DNA of 64,000 nucleotides from Lactobacillus kefiranofaciens (GTDB lineage Bacteria > Bacillota > Bacilli > Lactobacillales > Lactobacillaceae), in contig NZ_FMXC01000005.1 of NCBI RefSeq assembly GCF_900103655.1, forward strand, positions 27,949-91,948, written 5' to 3'. Numbering within the stretch: position 1 is the first letter of the stretch; each line of letters opens with the position of its first letter. Positions 38,408 to 48,679 of the stretch are shown in pieces. The notes below the pieces were generated by a model. That model saw nothing but the letters and a program-made list of their open reading frames with translations, made no database searches and was not told where the DNA came from. Made by a program: the position numbers and the translations under genes.

Positions 38408-39763
38408 TTAATCAAAGAATTTCTTAAAGAAATCCTTCAAGCCATTAGTTTTTTCTTTGTTATTATTTTTTTCGTCTGTAGAAGAATTATCTGCGGACAT
38501 TTTGGTCCTATTATAAGCTTCTTTGGCTTCAGTTTCACTATTAGAAGCTATACTTTTAGAAATCTTACTAGTTTCTGGTTTTGAAGCTTCTTGTTCAACT
38601 ATATTTTCGCCAAAACCATAAATGACACCATTTACTAAATAATCAACTTCTGACATCTTGTAAGCATAGTTGATAATGCCATAAGCCGCGGTATAAATTG
38701 GATTACGCATTCCAATTTGATCTGGCTGATAGATTCGTGCTTTAACATTTAAGCCATTGGCAGTTAAGGTATCAATTCCTTGCAGCAAGCTTGTACCACC
38801 AGTAATAACGATACCACCTGGCTGCTTAAGGGCATGATGTTTAGCTAAACCTTTGCCTAACCTGGTTAATATTTGTTCTAAACGTGCATTGATAATTTCG
38901 CTTAAGTAAACCTCATCAACCATCTGTTGGCCATTACCACCAACACTATTAATAGCAAACTTGTCATTCTTAGAGGCAAAACTTGGATCGGCAAAGCCAT
39001 AATCTAACTTCACTTGTTCGGCATCATTTTTTGAAATGCTCAACACTGCTGAAATATCATGAGTAATGTCGCTGCCGCCTTCTAAATCAATATTGGCATA
39101 CTTGATCTGGCCATCCTTGATTACAGTCGCAGTACTTACACCGCCACCCAAATCAACAATAACTGAACCAAATGTCTTTTCGCTTTCATTCAAAGCTACG
39201 CTTGAAATTGCTAATGGTGTTGGCACGAAGAAATTATTATGATAACCGGCCCGTTCAATTGCCTTTTTAATATTATGCAAAGGTCCAGTTGGTGCGGTTA
39301 ATAAAATACCTGTTACGCCTAAAGAATGAGCGATCATCTTCCGTGGATCGTCAACCTCGGTCTTACTATCAATTAAAAAGCGACTTGGCAAAAAGGTAAT
39401 TGCATCACGATCATCTTTAACTGCAGAATGAATAACAGAGCTAATAGCACGTTTAACATCATCATTGTTTACTTCAGTACCTTGTTCACCAACACTAGCA
39501 AAACCGGTTGCCGTTTCCAGCTGCAGCATCCCTACTGGAATACCAGCAACTACACTATAAATCTTAGCATTAGTCTTCTCAGCAACGCCCTTAAGTGCAC
39601 GACTAATTGCCGCAGCAGTTTGATCAATATCAACGATTTGACCATGCCGCATTCCTGAATTAGGTGTCGTAACTGCACCGATAACCTTACCAGAGTCAGC
39701 TACGACAGCCTTTACACTTGTGGTGCCTATATCCAGACCCACCAAAAGATTTGAATTCTCCAA
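38408..39763 (-). CDS. ftsA: Cell division protein FtsA
   Basis: FtsA is an actin-like ATPase that tethers FtsZ to the membrane. The 451-residue product has the phosphate-1 loop [13 protein letters not shown] (residues 9-21), phosphate-2 VDLGGGVS (about 197), an adenosine motif [13 protein letters not shown] (about 315), and a C-terminal amphipathic helix ([11 protein letters not shown]) after a Ser/Lys-rich linker. It lies between ftsQ and ftsZ. Length includes a linker longer than usual. Confidence 0.96.
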   Translation of the reverse strand: MENSNLLVGLDIGTTSVKAVVADSGKVIGAVTTPNSGMRHGQIVDIDQTAAAISRALKGVAEKTNAKIYSVVAGIPVGMLQLETATGFASVGEQGTEVNNDDVKRAISSVIHSAVKDDRDAITFLPSRFLIDSKTEVDDPRKMIAHSLGVTGILLTAPTGPLHNIKKAIERAGYHNNFFVPTPLAISSVALNESEKTFGSVIVDLGGGVSTATVIKDGQIKYANIDLEGGSDITHDISAVLSISKNDAEQVKLDYGFADPSFASKNDKFAINSVGGNGQQMVDEVYLSEIINARLEQILTRLGKGLAKHHALKQPGGIVITGGTSLLQGIDTLTANGLNVKARIYQPDQIGMRNPIYTAAYGIINYAYKMSEVDYLVNGVIYGFGENIVEQEASKPETSKISKSIASNSETEAKEAYNRTKMSADNSSTDEKNNNKEKTNGLKDFFKKFFD

Positions 39764-39825
39764 AATTAAGCCCCCATTAATATTTGCCTTGAAAAAATTC
39801 TAACATAAATAAACACGCAAAACAG

Positions 39826-40683
39826 TTACGATATCCCGTAAGCTTTCTTTTCACTTGAAGTTAATGGTCTACTAAATGCACCAATCTCTAGATCAATTAA
39901 ACTATGCTTACCAGCTTTTAGTCTAATTTGATTATAATCATTAATTTTATCCTTCAGAGTAACAGTATTACCAATAACCACATTATCATCTTTCATAACT
40001 AAAATGATCTGTGAATCTCTTCGGGTATTTCCACTTAACAATTTTACTTGCTTTCGGAAAGACTCGGGCAAGCTATCAAATAATTTTAAATCTTCTTTTA
40101 AAGTAGCAGATTTATTATACCCAACAAAGATTGGTTTTTCATGATCAACTTTAGTCCAATTTACAGATTGACTGCCAATTTTGCCATTATTTAAAATCTT
40201 ACGGTAAACATCGCCATCTTTTAAATAGCCTACTGTTGGTCGTTCATTAACCTGTAAAATAAGTTGATTAACATGTCCTAAATGAGCTTGCGCACTTTGA
40301 ATTTCTGGATATTTTTTAGCTAATTTTTGACTCAAATCTTTTTGTTGAAATATATAATCAAAAACTTTATCACTAGCTTTAATTTTAGATGTCCTAACAA
40401 TTCCCTTAGTTGGTAAATCACTAGCCCCTGTCACCTTCACAGTACTAATATTAGGCAAAGGTGAAACATAAAAACCTAATCCAGCAATCATTAGAATCGA
40501 AACTGTCATAATTAGACCCAACCTGCGTCTTAAAGATCGACGGCGCTCCGCCTGCAAGCTAGAAAGTGAGGCAGAGATTTTGGCTTTAGACTTGCGACTA
40601 TTTCTTTGCTGATTAAATTCATGATTCAAGTAAGGCGATAATTCCTTTCTTGGATCAATTCTCGTTACTGGCCTTTTTGCCAA
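39826..40683 (-). CDS. ftsQ: Cell division protein FtsQ/DivIB
   Basis: FtsQ/DivIB is the bitopic scaffold of the divisome, working with FtsL. The 285-residue product has a basic cytoplasmic N-terminus with an Arg-rich cluster (RRRSLRRRLG), one transmembrane helix (about residues 56-74), and the extracellular POTRA domain (KVTGASDLPTKGIVRTS). The start is a TTG at 40683 with AAGG a few nt upstream. It sits between murG and ftsA. Confidence 0.92.
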   Translation of the reverse strand: MAKRPVTRIDPRKELSPYLNHEFNQQRNSRKSKAKISASLSSLQAERRRSLRRRLGLIMTVSILMIAGLGFYVSPLPNISTVKVTGASDLPTKGIVRTSKIKASDKVFDYIFQQKDLSQKLAKKYPEIQSAQAHLGHVNQLILQVNERPTVGYLKDGDVYRKILNNGKIGSQSVNWTKVDHEKPIFVGYNKSATLKEDLKLFDSLPESFRKQVKLLSGNTRRDSQIILVMKDDNVVIGNTVTLKDKINDYNQIRLKAGKHSLIDLEIGAFSRPLTSSEKKAYGIS

Positions 40684-40700
40684 CTGCCTTACCTACTTTC

Positions 40701-41807
40701 TTAGCGTGAAATTTCTTCCATCACTTTAATTACTTGATCAGAAGCATCTGGCATTCCTAAAGATTTAGAAGCCTTGCTCATTTCATAAGCGTATTTCTCA
40801 TCAAGCAAAATATGATCAATTGAAGAAACAAAATTATTAGGGTTTAAATCATCTTCTGGAATCACTAAAGCTGCACCTGCTTTTTCTAAGTCAAGTGCGT
40901 TTTTCATTTGATGATTATGCGTTACATTGGGACTTGGAATTAAAACTACAGGCACACCTAAGGCAGTAAATTCCGCAATACTAGTTGCACCAGACCTTGA
41001 AACTACACAAGTCATTTCTGGTAAAAGTCCAGGCATATTCTTAATATATGGCAAGATCTTGATGTTAGTACCATAATCAATTCCTGTAAGCTTCTTTTGC
41101 ACCTTATCAAAGTAATAGGTACCTGTTGCCCAAATAATTTGATAAGGTTTCTTTTTCAGATCCATTAACGACTTAAGCATAATTCGATTAATGGCTAAAG
41201 CACCACGAGAGCCCCCAAAGACCAGAATAGTTGGCATATTAGGATTAAGACCCCATTCTTTTTTGAGGTCAATTTTTTCTTCATGTAAGCTTAAAACCTG
41301 TTGCGATCTTGGATTACCGGTTTTGACTAATTTTTTCTTTTCTGAAAATTCCTTAGCTGCGTCATCAAAAGTATAACAAATCTTATCAACGTAGTGGCCT
41401 AAGAACTTATTGGCCAAACCCACAACTGAATTAGATTCATGGATCATGGTTGGAATATGCATCTTGGCGGCTTCGTAGACCATTGCACCACTAACATAGC
41501 CACCAGTTCCTAAAACGACATTTGGCTTGAATTCCTTCAAAATTTTGCGAGCACTCTTAGTAGCTTCTAGGAATAATTTAATAGTTTCAAAATTCTTTAG
41601 GGGATGCTTACGATTAAATCCCTGAATTCTGATGGTCTTAAAATTAACGCCAGCTGCTGGAACAATCCTTGATTCCAAACCCTTTTGCGTACCAACAAAC
41701 AAAATTTCGTCATTAGTACTAATGCCACGTTCCTTTAAACGCTCAATAATTGCCATAATTGGATAAATGTGACCGCCTGTGCCACCGCCTGTAAATATAA
41801 CTCTCAT
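40701..41807 (-). CDS. murG: UDP-N-acetylglucosamine--lipid I GlcNAc transferase MurG
   Basis: MurG makes lipid II on the cytoplasmic face. The 368-residue product begins MRVIFTGGGTGGHIYP, with the family G-loops, HESNSVVGLANKFL (about 125), GGSRGALAIN (about 190), and SRSGATSIAEFTALGVP (about 263). I set the start at the ATG at 41807, one base after the murD stop; the nine residues upstream are unlike MurG. Coupled to murD. Confidence 0.96.
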   Translation of the reverse strand: MRVIFTGGGTGGHIYPIMAIIERLKERGISTNDEILFVGTQKGLESRIVPAAGVNFKTIRIQGFNRKHPLKNFETIKLFLEATKSARKILKEFKPNVVLGTGGYVSGAMVYEAAKMHIPTMIHESNSVVGLANKFLGHYVDKICYTFDDAAKEFSEKKKLVKTGNPRSQQVLSLHEEKIDLKKEWGLNPNMPTILVFGGSRGALAINRIMLKSLMDLKKKPYQIIWATGTYYFDKVQKKLTGIDYGTNIKILPYIKNMPGLLPEMTCVVSRSGATSIAEFTALGVPVVLIPSPNVTHNHQMKNALDLEKAGAALVIPEDDLNPNNFVSSIDHILLDEKYAYEMSKASKSLGMPDASDQVIKVMEEISR

Positions 41808-41808
41808 T

Positions 41809-43188
41809 TTACTTAGTCTTAATTTCCTCAACAAATCTTACAAAGTAATCGCCACGTTCTTCAAACGTTCTAAATTGATCCCATGATGCACATGCTGGTG
41901 AGAATAAAAGCACGTCGCCAGGTTCAGTTAATTCATAGGCTCTTGGGACAGCTTCTTGAAGCGTATTGACAATTACGATATCTTTAATACCTGCTTTTCT
42001 AGCTGCATCAGCTAACAAATACTTGGTTTCACCATATAGCACGATCGATTTAACATGCTTTTTAAATAATGGTACCAAGTCATCAAACATAAAGCCTCTG
42101 TCAAGCCCACCTGCAATTAGCACTTCTGATTCTTTAAAAGCAGGAATAGCAACAGTAGCCGCTTCAATATTAGTTGATTTAGAATCATTATAAACCTTAC
42201 GTCCATCAAGTGTAGTGACATATTGCAAACGATGTTTAGCCCCGGCAAAAGTACTAAGAACTGCAGCAATATCATCGTTGTCCGCACCCATAATCTTGGA
42301 AATCGCAATAGCAACTAAACTATTTTGTAAATTATGAATACCTGGCAATTTAATATCGGCAATCTTCATAATCTTTTCGTTTTGACTTTCTAGATATTCC
42401 TTGCCAATAAAGTAATCGGCATGCGGATCAGTTTCTGAGAAGGTCTGCATCTTAGCAGGTGAGACTTCTTTTTCCTTAGCTAAAATGTCTTTTTGATCAA
42501 AGTTGGCAATGAAGTAATCATCTTTAGTCTGAGTTCTAGTTACATTCAATTTTGCATTGACATAATTTTCAAAAGTCTTGTGGTAATCCAGATGAACATT
42601 GTTATAAATATCAACAATTGCCGCTACCTTAGGATCAATATCAGTAACGCCTAACAACTGGAAACTAGAAATTTCAACTACGAGAATGTCATCTTTAGTA
42701 GCTTTAGGCACAACTTCTGAAATTGGAACACCAATATTACCAACGGCATAGGCATGATGACCTTTTTTTTGCAAATGATGATCTAAAATTCTCTGAGTAA
42801 GCATAACAGTGGTAGTCTTACCATTTGAACCAGTAACACAAACGTAAGGTGCATCACTACAGCTTAAGGCAATTTCTGGTTCAGTAATAATCGGTATCTT
42901 TAATTCTTCAGCTTTTTGCACCATTGGATTTTCATAAGGAATTCCAGGGTTTTTAACTAAATAGTCAAAGTGTTCTTGCTCTAGCAATTCAACTGGGTGA
43001 TGACCACCAATTACACGAACGCCTTTAGCCTTTAATTCTTGAGCTTTTTTATTTTTATCTAAATCATCCTTGTCATTTAAGGTTAATTTAGCACCTAATT
43101 TTAAAAGAAGTTCACTAACAGCAAAACCACTTTTGCCTAAACCTAAAACTAAAATATTTTTATGATCATAAGTTTTAATATCTTTCAT
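41809..43188 (-). CDS. murD: UDP-N-acetylmuramoyl-L-alanine--D-glutamate ligase
   Basis: MurD adds D-glutamate to UDP-MurNAc-L-Ala. The 459-residue product has the N-terminal Rossmann-like domain (ILVLGLGKSGFAVSELL), the ATP-binding loop VTGSNGKTTT (about 118), and the C-terminal domain with DSKSTNIEA and LLFSPACASWDQF. It lies between mraY and murG with 3- and 1-nt spacing. murC is not in this cluster, which is usual for the genus. Confidence 0.96.
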   Translation of the reverse strand: MKDIKTYDHKNILVLGLGKSGFAVSELLLKLGAKLTLNDKDDLDKNKKAQELKAKGVRVIGGHHPVELLEQEHFDYLVKNPGIPYENPMVQKAEELKIPIITEPEIALSCSDAPYVCVTGSNGKTTTVMLTQRILDHHLQKKGHHAYAVGNIGVPISEVVPKATKDDILVVEISSFQLLGVTDIDPKVAAIVDIYNNVHLDYHKTFENYVNAKLNVTRTQTKDDYFIANFDQKDILAKEKEVSPAKMQTFSETDPHADYFIGKEYLESQNEKIMKIADIKLPGIHNLQNSLVAIAISKIMGADNDDIAAVLSTFAGAKHRLQYVTTLDGRKVYNDSKSTNIEAATVAIPAFKESEVLIAGGLDRGFMFDDLVPLFKKHVKSIVLYGETKYLLADAARKAGIKDIVIVNTLQEAVPRAYELTEPGDVLLFSPACASWDQFRTFEERGDYFVRFVEEIKTK

Positions 43189-43191
43189 CGT

Positions 43192-44160
43192 TTATCCCCA
43201 AATTATCAAATACAACACACTGCCGATTAAACCAACCAGCCAAAAGACAGTATCAACTTTCCATTCTGACCACCCTAGCATTTCAAAGTGGTGGTGAATA
43301 GGAGTCATTTTAAAGATACGCTTGCTTGTAGTCTGGAATGAAATTACTTGCAAAATTACACTAGCAGTTTCACAAACAAAGACAATCCCCACTAAAAGCA
43401 GCGACCATGGTCTATTAAGCATGATACTAATGGTTGCTAATCCCCCGCCCAACGCAAGTGAACCAGCATCACCCATAAAGATCTTAGCTGGTTTATGATT
43501 AAAAATAAAGAAGGTAATCAAACCACCAATTACACTCATACAAAAAGCCAAAACAGCGAAATTCTTTTGCTTAAATGCAAGATAAGCATAAGTAGCATAT
43601 GCAATTACAGACAACCCTGTTGCTAACCCATCAAGTCCATCTGATAGGTTAACAGCGTTAGAGAAACCAACTAGCCAGAAAATGATAAAAATCGTAAATA
43701 AAGCAACACTATGTACAATTCCAGCAAATGGAACGTAAAGTCCAAATTGAAAATGATCGCTTGAAGCAATTAATACAATTGCAACTGCAATAATAATTTG
43801 CAAAGCTAATTTTTGCCAAGCACGCAGACCTAAGTTTCTCTTATAAAAAAGCTTAATGCCATCATCAAGAAAGCCAATAACGCCATAACCTAGTAAACTG
43901 ATTATCAAAATCCAAATAACTTTATTCAAATTGTGTTGCCATGCACTCACCCAAATTACTGAAATAACAGCGGCAATTACAAAGATGGTTCCTCCCATTG
44001 TCGGAGTACCAGATTTTTTCTGGTGCCATTTAGGTCCCTCATCACGAATCTCTTGACCTTCATGATGTGAACGCATGAAGTTAATCAACCATGGTATAAA
44101 AATCACTGTCAAAATCAGTGAACTGATTAAAGCAATAAAACTTGCCAGCATAATATTCAT
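43192..44160 (-). CDS. mraY: Phospho-N-acetylmuramoyl-pentapeptide-transferase
   Basis: MraY moves phospho-MurNAc-pentapeptide to undecaprenyl phosphate, giving lipid I. The 322-residue product has about ten helices and the motifs [20 protein letters not shown] (Asp pair), [15 protein letters not shown], and [10 protein letters not shown]. It ends with the [15 protein letters not shown] motif. Length is typical of Firmicutes. Between pbp and murD. Confidence 0.97.
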   Translation of the reverse strand: MNIMLASFIALISSLILTVIFIPWLINFMRSHHEGQEIRDEGPKWHQKKSGTPTMGGTIFVIAAVISVIWVSAWQHNLNKVIWILIISLLGYGVIGFLDDGIKLFYKRNLGLRAWQKLALQIIIAVAIVLIASSDHFQFGLYVPFAGIVHSVALFTIFIIFWLVGFSNAVNLSDGLDGLATGLSVIAYATYAYLAFKQKNFAVLAFCMSVIGGLITFFIFNHKPAKIFMGDAGSLALGGGLATISIMLNRPWSLLLVGIVFVCETASVILQVISFQTTSKRIFKMTPIHHHFEMLGWSEWKVDTVFWLVGLIGSVLYLIIWG

Positions 44161-44166
44161 TCTATG

Positions 44167-46326
44167 CTACTCCTTTAACTTAACTTTTATTTTCTTCCCG
44201 GCTTTTACTTCCGTTCCCTTAGTCACATCTTGACTAGCAACGGTTCCGGTTCCCTTTATACTAAATTTAACATTAGTTAACTCAGCAAATTGATGCAGAT
44301 CATTAAACGTCCAGCCTTGCATATCAGGACAAATCACTTTACCTGAAGTATAAATAAAGATGCGATCACCGGATTCGAGCTTCTGGCCCTTTTTAATACC
44401 TTGAGCAGTTACTCGATCTCCTTCGCCAACTTTAACTAAATTCAAGCCAATTTGCTTAGCTTTTGCGGTTGCTTGATTAGCAGTCATATCTTTGAAGTTA
44501 GGCACTTTAACCGTAGTCGTGGTGTCATCGCTTTTAGACATCGAAATAATCCGACGCATCATTGGTTTAAAGATTGAAGCTAAAATCTTTTCAGCAGTAG
44601 TACCAGCTAAATGCGGCTGCTTAATTGTCAAATAAATGCAGTAACGCGGATTACTTGCTGGATAAACGCCAACTACTGAAAAAATATAGTTGCTGTCTCC
44701 CTTTAAATATCCGCCACCTTTAGGGTTAGCGATTTGAGCAGTACCAGTCTTAACTCCAATATCAGCATTACCAATTTTATAAGCATGACCAGTACCAGAT
44801 TGTTTATTAAGCACCCGCTTCATGTTGGTCAAAACAACTTTTCTAGTTTTTGCATCATAAACAGGCGTGCCAACCTTCTTAATCTGGTAGCCTTTAACAG
44901 TCTTACCATCCGAATCGGTAATCTTGTTAACCAGTTGCGGTTTAAGCATTTGCCCATTATTAGCTAATGAGCTGTAAGCCTGCATCATTTGCATTACATT
45001 GACGTTGACCCCCTGACCAAAAGCAGTAACTGCCTGGTCAATCGGTGTCTTAAACGAAATAAATCCAGGCTGTTCACCAGGAAGAGTTATACCAGTTTTT
45101 TGTCCAATATGAAACCTATTCAGGTATTTCTTCCAAGTTTTTCCGCCCATTTTTTGCTCTAATTTAACAAACCCGGTATTACTTGAACGTTCAAAAGCCT
45201 GTGAAAACGGGATCGTTCCCCAACCAGAAGTCAGCCAATCATGAATTGTTGAACCACCGATATTGACAGAACCTGAACGATAATATTCATTAGGATTATA
45301 ATGACCGCTATTTACCACCGCGGCAAAAGATAAAATCTTAAAGACCGAACCTGGTTCATAAGTATCTTGCACTAAAATATTACGATAAGATTTTGTCAGG
45401 CCCTTTTTAGTCTGTGGATTAAAGGTTGGCCTTTGCGATGCAGCTAGAATCTTGCCTGTCTTCATATCTTCAATTGCTGCCGTAATCGATGTAGGAGCAT
45501 ATGCTTTTTGCACATCAGTTAAGCGAGCTTCAAGATAACTTTGCAATTGCGAATCTAGTGTTAAGTAAAGATTATTGCCATTCTTAACTGGTCTATAGTC
45601 TTGGGTGCCATTGGGCATTTGATATTCAGAAGTATCAACTGAAGAAACCCGATAGCCGTCTGTACCTGTCAAAGTCTTATTAAAGTAGGCTTCTATTCCC
45701 ATCGTACCAACTAGAGTCTCTGCATTAGTCTTCTTATCCCACTCAGGCTGTGCTAATCCCACAATGTGTGAAGCAAAATTACCATTAGGGTAAAGCCTTG
45801 ACGGTGTAGCGAAAAATTTGATCCCTGGTAATTTCATCGCTTCAATTTTCTTTTTTTGCCTTAACGTTAAACCACTACCCCCTGTACCGAACTGCACCTG
45901 AAATGCTTTTTTCTTAGGAGTTAAATAATGATAAATTTTTTCAGCTGATAATGGTAAAACTGTAGCTAATTTTTCAGCCGTTTCGGTTTTATTGACTACA
46001 TACTCAGGCTTATTTTTATAGTTAATTGAAGATTTATCTAAAATTGCATAAACAGAATAAAGATGCGAATCCTCCGCAATTGCCAATCCATTCCTATCAT
46101 AGATAGTACCTCGCGTAGCTTTAATTACTTGATTACGTCGATACAATTGTTTGGTCCGCGCCGATAAGTTCTGTCCATTAACTGTCTTAGAAATTCCAAT
46201 ATATAGAAATCTAGCTGTAAATATAAGAAAAACCAAAGCCACGGCTAATTGGAGAAACCTCCCCACCGTAAAGCGGTAGCCGTGGACTTTGGATTTTTGT
46301 AATTTTAAATTACTGTTTTTTTTCAT
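44167..46326 (-). CDS. Class B penicillin-binding protein with PASTA domains (division transpeptidase, PBP2x-like)
   Basis: The 719-residue product has one N-terminal transmembrane helix (about residues 27-47), a pedestal domain, and a transpeptidase domain with SVFK (SxxK, about 331), SSN (SxN, about 386) and KTGTAQI (KTG, about 530). Two PASTA repeats follow (about 605-719). This is the septal crosslinking enzyme partner of FtsW. Position between ftsL and mraY fits ftsI/pbpX of the dcw cluster. The nearest named relatives are pbpX or pbpB; the exact symbol is left open. Confidence 0.93.
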   Translation of the reverse strand: MKKNSNLKLQKSKVHGYRFTVGRFLQLAVALVFLIFTARFLYIGISKTVNGQNLSARTKQLYRRNQVIKATRGTIYDRNGLAIAEDSHLYSVYAILDKSSINYKNKPEYVVNKTETAEKLATVLPLSAEKIYHYLTPKKKAFQVQFGTGGSGLTLRQKKKIEAMKLPGIKFFATPSRLYPNGNFASHIVGLAQPEWDKKTNAETLVGTMGIEAYFNKTLTGTDGYRVSSVDTSEYQMPNGTQDYRPVKNGNNLYLTLDSQLQSYLEARLTDVQKAYAPTSITAAIEDMKTGKILAASQRPTFNPQTKKGLTKSYRNILVQDTYEPGSVFKILSFAAVVNSGHYNPNEYYRSGSVNIGGSTIHDWLTSGWGTIPFSQAFERSSNTGFVKLEQKMGGKTWKKYLNRFHIGQKTGITLPGEQPGFISFKTPIDQAVTAFGQGVNVNVMQMMQAYSSLANNGQMLKPQLVNKITDSDGKTVKGYQIKKVGTPVYDAKTRKVVLTNMKRVLNKQSGTGHAYKIGNADIGVKTGTAQIANPKGGGYLKGDSNYIFSVVGVYPASNPRYCIYLTIKQPHLAGTTAEKILASIFKPMMRRIISMSKSDDTTTTVKVPNFKDMTANQATAKAKQIGLNLVKVGEGDRVTAQGIKKGQKLESGDRIFIYTSGKVICPDMQGWTFNDLHQFAELTNVKFSIKGTGTVASQDVTKGTEVKAGKKIKVKLKE

Positions 46327-46688
46327 TAGCGAATCGTCCTAATGTTTTTATTAATGAGAGTCAATCCCTTTTCACGCGCGATCTTATTTAAGCGATGAGT
46401 CGAGGTTAAACTACCAATATCTAATTTCAAATCATTGATCCTACTTTGCTCCTTAGCAACTGATTGTTGTGTTCTGGTCAACTCATGTTGAGCTGAAGTC
46501 GCAGAGATACTAGAAGAAACTAGGAAAAACATCATACCCAAGGTAATAATGCTGCCCAAGAACAATAAAGTTTTTTCTAGGCCACTGTAAGGAACTTTAT
46601 GCGGATCAAGGATAACTCGTTGATGTTTCTTAGAACCATTTCGTTTATGTGGTTCATATTCAATTCTTCTTGCTGAGCTGTCAGCCAT
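46326..46688 (-). CDS. ftsL: Cell division protein FtsL
   Basis: FtsL is a small bitopic divisome protein. The 120-residue product has a basic cytoplasmic segment (RRIEYEPHKRNGSKKHQR), one transmembrane helix (about residues 41-63) and an extracellular leucine-zipper-like coiled coil. The start at 46688 has GAGGAAAAAG immediately upstream; an in-frame extension would overlap rsmH. It overlaps the pbp start by one base. Confidence 0.88.
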   Translation of the reverse strand: MADSSARRIEYEPHKRNGSKKHQRVILDPHKVPYSGLEKTLLFLGSIITLGMMFFLVSSSISATSAQHELTRTQQSVAKEQSRINDLKLDIGSLTSTHRLNKIAREKGLTLINKNIRTIR

Positions 46689-46701
46689 AACTTTTTCCTC
46701 T

Positions 46702-47649
46702 TTATAACTTCTCTGCAACCCGTAGTTTTGCACTGTGTGAGCGGTTGTTGTTTTCTAATTCGGAAGTTGAGGCGGTTATCGGTTTGCGATTAACCAGACG
46801 AAGCGTTGGCTTCATGCTATCTGGTATCAACGGCATCCCTCGTGGAACTTCCACCTCTGAATACTTCTTAAAAATCTTCTTAACGATCTTGTCTTCATGT
46901 GACTGGAATGTAATCACGCTGATTCGACCACCTGGTCTTAATATCTTAATTGCTTCTTCTAGGGAAGCTTGTAAGACATCTAACTCGTGATTAACAGCTA
47001 CCCGCAAAGCCTGGAAGCTCTTCTTTGCTGGATGTCCGCCAGTTCTTCGTGCATACGCAGGGATCGCGTCTTTAATAATGTCAACTAATTCAAAAGTTGT
47101 CACTATTGGCTTATCCTTGCGCCTTTCTACAATCTTGTGAGCAATTTGTCTAGAGAATTTTTCATCTCCATACTGATACAAAATATCTGCCAGCTCTTTT
47201 TGACTAGAAGTATTAACTAACTGATACGCATCTAAGTCTTGACTTTGATCCATCCTCATATCGAGTCGAGCATTATAACGGTAAGAAAAACCGCGGTCAG
47301 CTTGATCGAATTGAGGAGAAGAGACACCTAAATCATAGTATATGCCATCTATGCCATCTGCATAACCTAGCTCAACCAGATCCTGTTTCAGATTGCTGAA
47401 GTTGTCATGTACAAGTTCTAATCTAGGTTCACTATCTGGTGCCAATAAATCAGTAAAGTTCAACTTAGCCGATTTTATTGCGTATTCATCTTGGTCAAAA
47501 CCAATTAGCGTACCGGTGTCAATTTTACTAAGCAAATATTTTGCATGTCCACCACCGCCAAAAGTTGCATCTACATAAAGACCACCGTTTTTTGGTTTTA
47601 AATTATCAATAGTTTCGTGTAAGAGTACACTAGTGTGTTTGAATTTCAT
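46702..47649 (-). CDS. rsmH: 16S rRNA (cytosine(1402)-N(4))-methyltransferase RsmH
   Basis: RsmH (MraW) methylates C1402 of 16S rRNA. The 315-residue product has HTSVLLHETIDNL, the SAM loop VDATFGGGGHAKYLL (about 27), the D-GIYYDLGVSSPQFDQ segment, and GGRISVITFQSHEDKIVK near the end. It is the second gene of the dcw cluster, 3 nt after mraZ. Confidence 0.96.
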   Translation of the reverse strand: MKFKHTSVLLHETIDNLKPKNGGLYVDATFGGGGHAKYLLSKIDTGTLIGFDQDEYAIKSAKLNFTDLLAPDSEPRLELVHDNFSNLKQDLVELGYADGIDGIYYDLGVSSPQFDQADRGFSYRYNARLDMRMDQSQDLDAYQLVNTSSQKELADILYQYGDEKFSRQIAHKIVERRKDKPIVTTFELVDIIKDAIPAYARRTGGHPAKKSFQALRVAVNHELDVLQASLEEAIKILRPGGRISVITFQSHEDKIVKKIFKKYSEVEVPRGMPLIPDSMKPTLRLVNRKPITASTSELENNNRSHSAKLRVAEKL

Positions 47650-47652
47650 AAT

Positions 47653-48084
47653 TTATAGTTCAATGTCGTCCAAATCTTCAGCAATGTCATCATAATCATC
47701 ATTAGCTTCTTCTTCAAAACTAGTCCAGCGCTCCTGAGCCCAAATTTCAATTCGTTCAGAAACACCGATTATAACGCATTCTTTAATGAGTCCAGCATGG
47801 GCTTTGAGCGTTGCTGTCAGATTAACGCGGCCCTGCTTGTCAAACTCACATTCCATCGCACCAGAGTAGAATAAACGCATAAACTTGCGCGTATTCCTCT
47901 TAGTCAACGGAAGTTTTGCTAATTTGGCTTCAATCTTCGACCATTCATCCATTGAATAGCCAAAAATGCAGCCTTCCATTCCTCGTGTGAATACCACTTG
48001 TTCACCAATCTGTTGCCGAAACTTCGCCGGTATAATTAGACGACCTTTACTGTCCAGATTGTGATGATATTCACCCATGAACAT
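47653..48084 (-). CDS. mraZ: Transcriptional regulator MraZ
   Basis: MraZ is an AbrB-like DNA-binding protein that controls the dcw cluster. The 143-residue product has the two MraZ folds (FMGEYHHNLDSKGRLIIPAKF and, in the second half, MECEFDKQGRVNLTATLKAH). The ATG at 48084 follows AAGGGGGG by 8 nt. Three GTGGT repeats in its leader are the likely operator (48113-48139), giving autoregulation. Confidence 0.95.
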   Translation of the reverse strand: MFMGEYHHNLDSKGRLIIPAKFRQQIGEQVVFTRGMEGCIFGYSMDEWSKIEAKLAKLPLTKRNTRKFMRLFYSGAMECEFDKQGRVNLTATLKAHAGLIKECVIIGVSERIEIWAQERWTSFEEEANDDYDDIAEDLDDIEL

Positions 48085-48112
48085 GGTCTAGCCCCCCTTC
48101 CAATAAATAATT

Positions 48113-48139
48113 TACCACAATTCACCACTCTCTACCACA
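48113..48139 (-). promoter_or_regulatory. MraZ operator, three GTGGT repeats at 10-bp spacing
   Basis: The minus strand carries GTGGTAGAGA, GTGGTGAATT and GTGGTAAATT head to tail. The CCAC complements begin at 48115, 48125 and 48135, an exact 10-bp period. MraZ of other bacteria binds repeated GTGG-type boxes at this spacing in its own promoter region. Confidence 0.85.
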
Positions 48140-48198
48140 TGCTCAGGCAAAAAATACATATTTTTAGATTTCTTTATCATTTTCTTTTTACAAAATTT

Positions 48199-48234
48199 AA
48201 AAAAGGTCCAAAATATTATAATTTTGAGCCTTTC
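48199..48234 (-). terminator. Terminator of the DUF3397 gene
   Basis: The stem AAGG-CAAAAT/ATTTTG-CCTT with a 2-nt internal loop is followed by TTTTTT on the minus strand. Confidence 0.6.
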
Positions 48235-48250
48235 GCATATACAAATAATT

Positions 48251-48586
48251 TTAATTTAATAGAAACATCATTATTAACAATCCAACATACCAACAAAAAC
48301 TGCAAGCAGCTAAATAATCCCACAATTTTCGAATTGTTTTACCTAAAGAAATATTCTTATTTCTAATAGCATCATGTAAAGAAACGATGATTACCAAGAT
48401 AAAATAAATTAAAAAACCATAAGGAAAAAAAGATGGTTCCTTCATGTGGATCGTAATCAGATTACAGGCAGCGATAAAGAAAAACGGAAACACATCATAA
48501 CCACGAAATTGTGCTCGCGGAAAGATTTTATTAATTAAAAAAGCAACCACTAAACCAATAACTGGTATTAGAAAAATATAAAGCAT
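48251..48586 (-). CDS. DUF3397-type small membrane protein
   Basis: The 111-residue product has three or four hydrophobic helices. It begins MLYIFLIPVIGLVVAFLI and contains FPYGFLIYFILVIIVSLHDA. The size, topology and place immediately upstream of mraZ match the DUF3397 family of Lactobacillales. Function is not known. GGAGG lies about 8 nt before the ATG. It is divergent from the DUF4044 gene with a 93-nt shared intergenic region. Confidence 0.75.
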   Translation of the reverse strand: MLYIFLIPVIGLVVAFLINKIFPRAQFRGYDVFPFFFIAACNLITIHMKEPSFFPYGFLIYFILVIIVSLHDAIRNKNISLGKTIRKLWDYLAACSFCWYVGLLIMMFLLN

Positions 48587-48626
48587 ACGTAGTCCTCCAT
48601 GCTTTTCATTCTAAACTACAATTGAT

Positions 48627-48655
48627 TTGAAAAAAAATATTAATAAGAATAAAAT
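48627..48655 (+). promoter_or_regulatory. Promoter of the DUF4044-type gene
   Basis: TTGAAA, a 17-bp A-rich spacer and TAAAAT lie just upstream of the AGGAGG Shine-Dalgarno of the 48680 gene. Confidence 0.6.
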
Positions 48656-48679
48656 ATTGTTCAAGTAGGAGGACTTTTT

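Noticed and set aside
48085..48250. Exact mraZ promoter boxes
   Set aside because: Several weak A/T-rich candidates exist but none has both boxes with normal spacing, so only the operator repeats are reported.
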